Positions 10,811 to 20,200 of a DNA stretch of 64,000 bases are shown one piece after another. The notes below the pieces were generated by a model that was not told the origin of the DNA, made no database searches, and worked only from the letters and a program-made list of their open reading frames with translations. The position numbers and the translations under genes were made by a program. Within the stretch, counting starts at the first letter, position 1. Every line of letters begins with the position of its first letter. Origin of the DNA: Eulemur rufifrons (lineage: Eukaryota; Chordata; Mammalia; Primates; Lemuridae); the NCBI RefSeq assembly GCF_041146395.1, contig NC_091010.1:50426001-50490000 (forward strand), read 5' to 3'.

Positions 10811-12050
10811 ATGCTCAACAAATGTTCTATTAAGTTAGGTCTGCAGTAGGCTGGGAAAGGAGAAGATTAAAGGAATAAAATATGTCCCAAACAGTCTTGG
10901 AGAGCACTAGCCAGCTGGGGACTCTGCTCTGTCATCTAAGGTGACCATAGGGTCGGCTGATAAATGATAACAATTTTCTGTAACACGTGGGCTTTTAATC
11001 TTCCCAACAGCTTAGAGGAGAAATGCTAGATATGATGACAGGAGCAGTTTTTACCGTGTCATTAGGGGACCCAAATGTAGTTTTTAGGTTCTGTGAACAC
11101 TAAATCCAGCGATGCCACAAGCGTGCCTATGCAAACAGGATCCGTGTTGGTCAGGGCTTTTTTTTTTTTGGTATGAGTAATGAAAGCTCACTTCATCTAG
11201 CTTAAACAAATAAGGTGATTTTGTTAGGAGGATATACAGTTTCTAGCAGAACCCAAGAGAGCAGGTGTTGCTGGGCCTCCCCAGCAACTCTTACCAGGAT
11301 CCCAGGGTCCAAAAGGCATCAGCAGTCAAGGAAGAAGCCTCCTTCCCCATCTTCCCTTCCCTCCTTTGGGTCTGTGGTGTCCCCTCCTCATTCATAGCTT
11401 TATTATTCCCTTGACGCAGCCTGCTCTTCTCTGCCCCTCCTGGGCTTCACATGTTCAGATCCAGGCTCCAGCAATGATTGACTTGCAACTCTTGGTCCCT
11501 ATTATAAATTCCCAGGAAAAATAATAAAATTGGCTGCATGTGGTCAGGTTTCCACTCTTGACCCATTTGCCTAGTCCCTGGGGGTTGGGGGTGGCCAGGT
11601 AGGGCCACCTAGGACATTGTGGCCTCAGGGAGGCACACAGTTCTGGGTGGGAATTACTAGTCTCAGAGAAGGAGATTGTGGATTGTGCAGACTCTCCCAA
11701 AATAGCCTTTGGGACCTCTCTGATCAGTAAGAGGAGTAGGTTTCTTTTAGGGCACAGTTGCTTTGCATCACAGCCTGGGGATTTACATAGAGGGCTGCAA
11801 ATCAGTGTTTCTTTCTGCTGTTTTTGCCAGTTCACTTTCACATCCTCACTGGGTGTTGTCAAAGAGGTGAGCACTGTGTACATAATACTGTTCTTATTCC
11901 TGTGTTACAACACTCAGCTGAGAAGTCCTAGGAGGGTACTGATAAGACGCGATTATATCCAGGTTTAAGTAAGGAGCTTTGCAGAGGTATTACAGCTCTC
12001 AGTTATATATTTGAGTTATCTGGCAGAACAAATGGATGTGTCCTTGGCTC
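10811..12050. other. Non-coding sequence
   Basis: The only hint of structure is at 11185-11240, which resembles the unassigned repeat at 6.9 kb. Open frames here show no recognisable product. Confidence 0.4.
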
Positions 12051-12054
12051 TCCC

Positions 12055-12354
12055 TGGTCCTTGAGTTTGCAGCCACTTGTCTGCTATTCTTCCAAGGCTC
12101 TCTACCATTCACACACGCCCTCTTCTCAGCATTAGTGTCCACTGGTCCCTGACAGGGACCTCACCCTCTCTACGGCAGGGTTTTTTCATTCTTGCCTTGG
12201 TATCTGCCCAGTGCCATTTCCTATACTTGAGATTCCTTTTATTTTCTTCCATGTCTCTGACTGATATGTATCATTTGAGGTCAAGTTCAAGAGCCATGTC
12301 TACACTGTACCTTTCCCTAATATGCCATCGTCCACTGGTCTTCCTTATTTTAGA
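12055..12354 (+). repeat. Possible L2 fragment
   Basis: C/T-rich and L2-like wording (cctttccctaatatgccatc, ttcaagagccatgtct), but divergent. Confidence 0.4.
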
Positions 12355-12411
12355 ACTCATTCAATAGTGATTCACTCAATCGTTATTTGTTGAGCAGAGT
12401 GCCGGCTGGTT
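12355..12411 (-). repeat. L2 fragment, left part of a split copy
   Basis: actcattcaatagtgattca ctcaatcgttatttgttgag is a reversed L2 tail. It continues after the MLT1 insertion at 12782. Confidence 0.55.
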
Positions 12412-12781
12412 ACATTAGTTTGCTAGGGCTGCTATAACAAAGTACCACAGGCTGAATAGCTTATGAAACAAAAATTTATTTCGTCACAGTTCTAGAAGCT
12501 AGAAGTCTAAGATCAAGGTGTTGCCAGGTTTGGATTCTTCTGGGGCCTCTCTTTGGCTGGCAGATGGCCTCATGTGTGCACACTTTCCTGGTGTCTCTTT
12601 GTGTGTCCAATTTCCTTTTCTTATAAGGACACCAGCTGAATAAGGACCTACCCCAATGACCTTATTTTAAATTAGTCACCTCTTTAAATGGCCTATCTCC
12701 AAATACAGTCACATTCTAAAGTATGGGGGCTCTGGGCTTCAACATGTGAACTTGGGTGGGAGGACACAATTAGCCCATAAC
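12412..12781 (-). mobile_element. MLT1-type LTR (ERVL-MaLR), antisense
   Basis: Reads ttagtttgctagggctgcta taacaaagtaccacaggctg at the left and ggacacaattagcccataac at the right. This is the reverse complement of MLT1 LTRs, whose sense start is tgttatgggctgaattgtg. It sits inside an L2 copy. Confidence 0.8.
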
Positions 12782-13140
12782 GCCAGTGGAGACAGGACTG
12801 AAGAAGACATATGCGATCCTTGTCCTCTTGTTTGACAGACTTGGAGGGAAGACAAATATTAAACAGCCATTTGTGTGAATAGGTCATTAATGACCGTTAT
12901 GGGATGGTCCAAGAAGTGGAATGCAGTACTTGTCAAAGTAGTCTGGTGTTGGGGGACTGGTCAGGAAAGATCTCCCTGAGGACGTGAGATCTGAAGGAGG
13001 GAGGGATGGGGGTCAGCCAGGTGGAGAGGGGGATGGTGGTCTAGTATTGCAGACCAGCGAGATCAGCATTTGTGAATTCCAGGTAGTGGGAAAGAGCATG
13101 ACACATTCAAGGAACTGAGAGAAGCCAGTGTAACAAGGAG
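12782..13140 (-). repeat. L2 fragment, right part of the split copy
   Basis: Continues the L2 interrupted by the MLT1: gacaggactgaagaagacat, aagatctccctgaggacgtg, and similar L2-like segments in reverse. Confidence 0.5.
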
Positions 13141-13179
13141 TGAGTGATGGGAGAAGGCACCAGAAGGTCCAAAGGACCA

Positions 13180-14035
13180 GATTACACAGCACCTTGTGTC
13201 CTTACACCCTCCCTTCAGCACTTACCACATCGTGCCTGGGACTGTTTTAAAAAATCTTTGGTGGAGGATGGTCAGCATGCATGTTCTGCTTCTCCTTATG
13301 CCCCTTGCAGGAGGAGATCCTACCTTCAACTCCTTTTGTATTCTCTCCCCACGGTACACAGCACAGGGCTAAGCATACAGTAGGTTCTCAAGAAATAAAG
13401 TGGGTATAATGAGACATGAGATTAATAGAAGCACTCTTATTTGTCTGACTTTAGGGGCTGACATGATCTTAGTGGGTGTTTTTCCTAGAGGTGCCGAAAG
13501 GTGAGGACTTTTGGTAATATAGTGCCACCTGGTGCTTCTTTTTATTACAACAACACGGGGAGCAGGGTAGTGACTAGTCTTCTGTCATCCAGAAAATTGG
13601 ACATCACACATTTTGTTTCATGGGCATAAATTGATTTTTCCAACCACCGATCCTTTCATCCATTCATCCATCTGCGTTGATGTCCACCTGCATCTCTTTC
13701 CTATGAGGTGAACATGTCATGTGCCTTTCCACCTCCTTGTGGTTTCCTGATTGCCTGAGCTCAGGTCTTTTTGCCCCCATGTAACTAATGCTCTCAGGTA
13801 TCAATGTCTAGATTTCCTGAGCTCCCATACTGCTTTCTGTTGACATGCACGTACTAAATGACACCACCATATTGGGTTAGCATTAATTGTGGGTGTTCCT
13901 TTCTGTCTTTCCCCCAATGCAGATTGTAAATGCAAAGGGCAGTGTCTCTGCGGTGATAACCTTGGTGATTCCTGGGATCAGTCTTGTGCCTGCCATGTAG
14001 TAGGTCCTTTACAAGAAGGTTTTCTGGATTGAATT
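13180..14035 (+). repeat. L2 3' fragments
   Basis: Two likely tails: 13300-13397 (cacagggctaagcatacagt aggttctcaagaaataaa) and 13900-14015 (tgcctgccatgtagtaggtc). The sequence between them is unassigned. Confidence 0.45.
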
Positions 14036-14489
14036 GCTGTCACCTTGGAAGGCCACTTGCTTATGATCCTTTAGGAGATTCCTAGAAAATGGGAAGACAC
14101 AAAGCTCCACATTTGACACCAAAGCAAGATATAAGAGGCCAAGGCCCTCTAGGTCTTTCTATTTGCTGCGTACCTTCAGGAGTGTTATGGAATCTCTCTT
14201 GTTCATGGTGAGCCCACAAGCTAATAGTCCCAATGAGTAATCAGGTTTTCCTGTAAACACACAAAGCATCCTGAATTGTGCTGCCTGCCCCATCTCCAGC
14301 CCATTTCTATTAGCTTGGCTTGCAGTTGCAGATTCAGTCTACTTCTCCAGCTCGTTCATCAGTTCTGCAAACACCCCCACGCACATCACGTTATGACTCA
14401 GCCACATTTGCCTCCTTTTGCCCACCAAATATACAGTCTCAGGTCATGGATGAGGTGTCATTGTACATATGCCCATTTTCCCTGAATTA

Positions 14490-16290
14490 ATTCATCAATC
14501 CAATGCTGTTCCAGTTAAAATTTATCATGAGAAACTTGGCAAACTTACTTGAAAAATTAGATGAGAGGTTAAAGGTCCACGAATAGCCAAAGCAAGTTTG
14601 ACACATAAGAAGCAGGAATAGGGGACTTACCCCTCAACCATGATGACTAACTACAAAACCATAGTAATAAAACCCTGTGATACTAGCACAGGAACAAACC
14701 AGAGGGCTCAGAACATACCCATGTATATTTGGGAACTTTTCCAAACTAATTGGGAAAGCATAAACTGTTTATTAATAATATAGGGTTTTAGAAAATTTTC
14801 TCACTCCATGGAAAAAAATACAGTAAGATCCCTCTCTCACACTATATAACTATATACAAAGGTGAACTACAGATGGATTAGAGAACTGAAGGTAAAAAAG
14901 TAAAACTATGAAGCTCACAGAAGAAAATGATGGAGAATACTTTTATGGCCTTGGGGAGTTGAGAAGGACTAAATCATACCAAAAAAGCATATAAAAAGTT
15001 AAAGAAAAAGAAAAGAAAAAAAAAGATAAAGGGCTACAGTATCAAAATTAAGTATTATTGTTTCATTAAGGACATAATGGTAAAGTTTCCAGTCTTTGAA
15101 AGCAGATTAATGTTAGGACTTTACAAAAATATCTTGCAAATCAAAAAGAGAAAGAAAAGACCAATAGAAATATAGGTTATGAGTAGGCAATTCACAGTAG
15201 GGAACCCCAAGTGGCCTGTGAATGTGTGAAGAAATGCTCAATTTTACTAGTAGATACAGAAGTGAAAATGAAAGCAAAAATGTGTGGATTTTTCACTACT
15301 TTCATCATATTGACAGAAATTAGAAAATTGGATAATTAGAGGAGTCAGTATTTGTATTATAAAGCACTTAGAATAGTATCTGGCACTTAGTAAACACTAT
15401 AAGAGTGTTTATGAATAAATAAACTACCACATGCTGGAAAGGATGGAAGTCTGGGACAAAAACCTTGTACAACACACTGGAGTGCAGTATCGGGCAGTAA
15501 TTCTGGTACACAATCTTACAGTACAGTACTTCCACAGGGCTTCCGCTAGGCTATTAGGCATCTTTGTGCAGTTGGAAAACAGTGTTCACTTCTGGGCAGA
15601 AGAGTCTGAAAAAGGTATACCATCTAGACAGTCACAGCATTCTAGGTTCATAACTTGGCTAGGGAACAGAGCTTTTGTGGGAATAAAAAGGACACATTTT
15701 CCCCAGCAGGGCACATGACATGGGAAAGAGAGTTGAGGCTGTTTTTCAGCCCTTACTGGCCCCTTGGCTAGAATCTCTGTGCAGGACACAGCTGCATAAC
15801 CAAAGGTGATGGCCCCATGCATCCCCTATGACTTTAACAATCTCACTCCTTGGCGTGTATTTCAGAGGACTTTGCACACAGGTCCATAAGGGGCCACAGA
15901 CAAGGATGATCATGGCTGCACTGTTTGCAGTGCTGGAGAGTTGGAGGCAGCCTTGTTATGGGGAATGAGAGTAAAATGTGATGGATGCCCCCTATGAAAT
16001 GCTGGGCAGAAATCAGAAGCAATGAACTAGGATTTCCAAACCAACTGCAACAAGGACAAATCCTTTAAAAGAATATTGAGTGAAAAAAGTAGAAAACAAG
16101 GTAATCTCTAAAGTCTAATACCATTATTAAATTTTTAAAAAATACCTGATAGAAATGCTATACATTTTTCAAAAATACATATGGAAGCACAGTAGTAAGA
16201 ATGCCTGTGGGGCTGAGGATGAGGGTTGGGAGTAGGGATGGGACTGACTAAAGGGGGAAAAAATAAATAAAACCATAGAGGAATCTTGCA
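14490..16290 (+). mobile_element. L1 LINE remnant (3' part of ORF2 and 3' end)
   Basis: The start aatccaatgctgttccagtt and then gacttacccctcaaccatga, 'ctacaaaaccatagtaataa' and 'tacagatggattagagaac' follow the L1 ORF2 3' region. Later, 'gtgtgaagaaatgctcaatt' and 'ggatggaagtctgggac' fit the end of ORF2. It is riddled with stops, old, and incapable of movement. A short MIR/L2-like tail lies at 15350-15420. Confidence 0.75.
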
Positions 16291-16381
16291 CATTTCATGA
16301 ACCAAGGAGTTTAATTACTTCAACTCTCTGTGCTGAAGTCCTAAGGAAGTGGAAGGAGAGGGGAGAGGGGAGACGGAGAGG

Positions 16382-16506
16382 GAGGAAATGGAATGATGAG
16401 GGGATGTGAACGGTGCAGAGGAGACAAGGGGGCAGCTGGAATAGGGGTGCTGAGAGAAGATGGGACAAGGGCTGGCTTCACGGGCATGAGAACTATTCAG
16501 TTGCAC
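16382..16506 (+). repeat. Left arm of an inverted repeat bracketing the CFAP58 promoter
   Basis: This 125-base arm matches the reverse complement of 18169-18307, with about 10 mismatches over 122 aligned bases and one 14-base insertion in the right arm. Shared words include gatgaggggatgtgaacggt and tgctgagagaagatgggac. Confidence 0.9.
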
Positions 16507-16739
16507 AGGAGAGGGAGAGGGAGAATTGCTCTTGGGAGGGCAGCCCCAGGTCAACGGGAGATTTTTGCGATGTGGCTCTGCATAAATTTTTCCAGGGTGC
16601 CTTAAGCTCTGCACCCTATTCCTCTCACCCTTATGACTAAACCTTTTGAAGGCGGGTCTGTGCTTTCTCTAACGTAGTTTCCCCTCTGTGTCTGGCACAC
16701 AGAGGCTGCTTTACAGGGTTGAAATGACTGGAACTGAGA

Positions 16740-17254
16740 TTATTCCTCGCCGTCACAGAAGGCGCAGTGTAGCTGCCGGTCCTGCTCTAGTCCGCAACCC
16801 TCTGGTCCACATTGCCTTCTGGGCGTTCGTCCCTGGCTCCCCATAACTGGCTCCCCGGTGTCCCCCACCGCCCTTTCTGAGTTGCCTCTCCCCAGTGTCT
16901 CTGACTTCAGCTCTCACCCTGGGACTCCGCCCAGCCTTCAGAGGTACCGCCCCCTCATGTCATTGGCCCCGCCCCATTGAGGCTATATTTGCATATTTCT
17001 CTGGAGAGCACCGCCCAGGTGACGGCCGCAGAAGCTCTTCCCCTTCGAATTTCTGCAAGCGCCCCTAGAGGGCGTGGCGGTTGCCAGGCGACAGGAGGAC
17101 GCGCAGAGCGCCGGGTTTCGCCCCGGGCGGGCGGTAGAGATAGCGTGTCGCGGCTTTAGACGCTGGGAGTAGTGCACAGCCCCTTCCCCGGACTCCGGCC
17201 CGGTTTCTGCGATCTCCATAGCAGCCTCTAAGGCCGCCCCCAGACAGCGTCGGG
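16740..17254 (+). promoter_or_regulatory. CFAP58: CFAP58 promoter, CpG-rich, with RFX X-box
   Basis: A GC- and CpG-rich block ends at the CFAP58 start codon. Elements seen: an inverted CCAAT (ATTGG, 16962-16966) next to a GC box; an octamer ATTTGCAT at 16987-16994 inside a short A/T patch; and GTTGCCAGGCGAC at 17080-17092, which fits the RFX X-box pattern RYYNYY-N(1-3)-RRNRAC exactly. A CTCF-like stretch overlaps 17058-17074. RFX factors, with FOXJ1, drive ciliary genes, so this fits the product's role. The transcription start is probably between about 17100 and 17220, but no initiator can be singled out. A divergent non-coding transcript is known from this position in human and may exist here. 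Confidence 0.8.
17080..17092 (+). promoter_or_regulatory. RFX-family X-box
   Basis: GTTGCC-A-GGCGAC is two half sites with a one-base spacer, matching the X-box consensus at every constrained position. It lies 163 bases upstream of the ATG, within the usual distance for ciliary genes. Binding itself is inferred. Confidence 0.75.
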
Positions 17255-17263
17255 ATGGCGGAG
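17255..17263 (+). CDS. CFAP58: CFAP58 exon 1 (residues 1-3, Met-Ala-Glu)
   Basis: The coding part is just ATG-GCG-GAG, followed by donor GTCAGG. The start context (GTCGGGATGG) has G at -3 and +4, a good Kozak match. Joined to exon 2 it gives MAEEKGEKLA, which fits the known CFAP58 N terminus MAEEKG. It is too short for any ORF finder, so the downstream Met at 21660 would be the default but wrong start. Confidence 0.88.
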
Positions 17264-20200
17264 GTCAGGAGTCAGCGCCCCTCTCTGTCGCCCCTCGCTT
17301 GACCCCTCCCCATTGTCCCCCTCCTACTGTCGACTGTCACATACACTGATTCCAGTATTTCCTCCGTCAACCCTATCCCCACCTGCACCCGCACTTCCCC
17401 ACCTTTCTCTGTCTGGCTCGTTACCTCCTGGACCTCCTTCAACTGAATGGACACCCCTGCCCCCACTATTTCACTGGCGCTGTGCTAAGCTCGTTAGGAC
17501 ATTCGTCGTGAGTTCCCAAATCCACATGACATGCACCCACCCCTAGATTTTGAACAGTGAGGTGATACCATAAGAGAGGTTCACACAGAAATATTGGCGA
17601 TGTCTCACCTGAGTAGGGAAACCTGGACAAAGGCTCCATAGATACCCACTGTCACCGCTATTCACTGGCTCTTGTCCCCTTATCACACCTTGATTCCCTA
17701 GCACGGTCACCTGTGTTACACTCCTCATTAAGGCTGGTCAGCCCATCACCACTGCCCTGTGTGGTCCTTGACCCCAGTGTGAACATGCTGTAGCCTCGCT
17801 ACCCTCCCTCATAGTACACACCATCTTCAGCTGCCACAATAAGGGGTTATTTCTGCCACCCTCCAATGACCCCCTGCTGTCCATCAGCCCCCCCCCCCAC
17901 TTATAACCTTAACAGCCTTGGGTCCCTGCCATCACTTGCCATTCACAGTCCCCATCCCCCGTGGCCCTACCCAAATCCTTCATGGCCCCATCAAAACCCT
18001 CCGCCCCTCCCCCATTCCAAGGTCAGTCCCAGCCAGGACCAGCTAGGTGATTTTTCGAGGCCCAGTGCAAAATGAAAACATAAAGAATCTTCAAAAATTA
18101 TTAAGAATTTTAAGACAGGACAGCAGAGCATTCAACCAAGGGTGGGGTCCTTCTGAGAGAGGGGCCTTGCGCAACTGAATAGGTCTCACGTCCATGAGGC
18201 CAGCCCTGGTCCCATCTTCTCTCAGCACCAGCGTGCCCCCACCGCTATTCCAGCTGCTCCCTTGTCTCCTTTGCACCGTTCACATCCCCTCATCATTCCG
18301 TTTCCTCCACCTCTACTCTCCCTTTATAAAGTCCATCTTCCTGTGGTCAGCAGTTCCCTCCTTTCCTTGTCATAAAGTCCCTTTCAAATCCCTTGGCTCC
18401 ATCACCCCATCTCTCTCTGCCATCTCTGCTGCTGTGGCTGCGTCACTTCTCCTGTTACCCATGCTCACTCATATATCTTTTCTTCCCATTTCCTCCTCTC
18501 GTGGCTTCTAGTTCTTTATTTTTTCTATTATTGCTTTGGAGTGTTTCCTCCTCTTTTCCCCAATTAATCATTTTGATTTCTTTCATTCTTCATTCTCCAT
18601 ATATAAGCCCCAGATACCAACACTATGAACTAATGATTTCCCAGTTTCCCTTTCCTTTCATTATCTCCTCTCATTTCTTCCTTTCTCCTACTTCTCTTCT
18701 CACTTGACCTCAGCCAACTTTTCCTGGCTTCTGCTTTCACAATTCTCTATTTCCACCCTGGCTTCATCTGATACTGCAGCTCTCTTTTCCTTTCTCATTT
18801 CCCTTCTCTCCACTAATTGGTGTTCCCAGCACCTAAAACAGTGCCTGGCACATAGCGAACACTCAATGGATAGGTGATAGAATATAAGAGTGCCATAGTT
18901 CCTCTCTGATCAGTTCCTGTTCACACTATGCTTGCAACATAGATCCCATTATATGCCATAACAGTGTAGATACTGTTTATTGGTCACAGCTAAGAGATTA
19001 TTTTTGCTTTGCTTTTAATACTAGTATGCTATTTAATGACAATATGAGCAAATCTCTTTTGTTCATAAAAGTTTCTTCAAAACTTTTCTTTCTTTGGTGT
19101 TTTTCTCATTTCTGTACTAAGAGCCAGGTATATAGGGAAAACCTGGTCTGCAAACAAATCATTAGGCTGGTGATCACGTGTTGACATTAATACCATTTAC
19201 AGGGATGGAACCAAGAACATTGTTGTGATAAATTTTTGTGTGTGCTTATTTTAGCATCAACAAGGGAGAAGCACAGAGCAGCAGCAGCACCATATTTCCT
19301 TAATATGATTTTTCCCTCTTTCGTGGGATTACTACACTGTGGTCTTTCCAATAATCTCCTTTTAGTAAGGAAGAAAAACCTCTGTTGAATTTAAAATTAG
19401 TACTATCGTTGCTATACAAAATGAAATAGATACGCTTGTGACTCTGCATCTATTTTAATCTCCAAAGATTGTGTTTTGCTTGCATGTCATCTTTAGAGAT
19501 TTAATTAATAATATGAGTGTTTTTGAAAACCAAAAATATGTTGACTTTCTCCATATTGGGCAAGATAGGCTTGTCAAAACAGGAGGTAAACTGGACTACT
19601 TACTCAAATTCTTCATGGTGAATTGGAATTTTACTTTGTTATTGGGAATAGAGATTGTCTTAGTTGGTTTTTTAAATTAACAACAAAGTGTTCATGTCAA
19701 AGCCCTTTTTAGTGTAGAATATCAAAGCATAATGTTGCAAACGTAATTAAAGCTTTGCAGACCTTATCAGTCCTTTGCTCAAAAGTCTTGAGAGGTTCTC
19801 TGTGGCCTACAGAATAATGCAGTCCATACTCCCTAGAATACCATTCAGTCCCTCCACAGTCTGTCCCTAACTCCCTGGCTAGTCTTCTCCTTCCAGCTCT
19901 CTGTCAAACCTCTTCAGCCACCTTGGATGCTTGCATGGTCCTGAGCTTTTGCCCAAGGTTTTCTATCTGCTGGGAATGCCCTTTTTCTTCATATTCACCT
20001 GTGAAAATTCCACTCTTCCTTCTGGGCCTGCTCAAATGCCATTTCCTTTATGAAATTTGTTTTATTCTTGCTGCTGGGAGTAATTTCCTCTTCCTGTGTA
20101 TTCTTATAGAACTTTGATTTTATTTTATGGCAGGGACCAAATTCTATATTTTCATTATCTGCATCCGTACTCCACCAGCAATTAAAGTATAAATTCCTTG

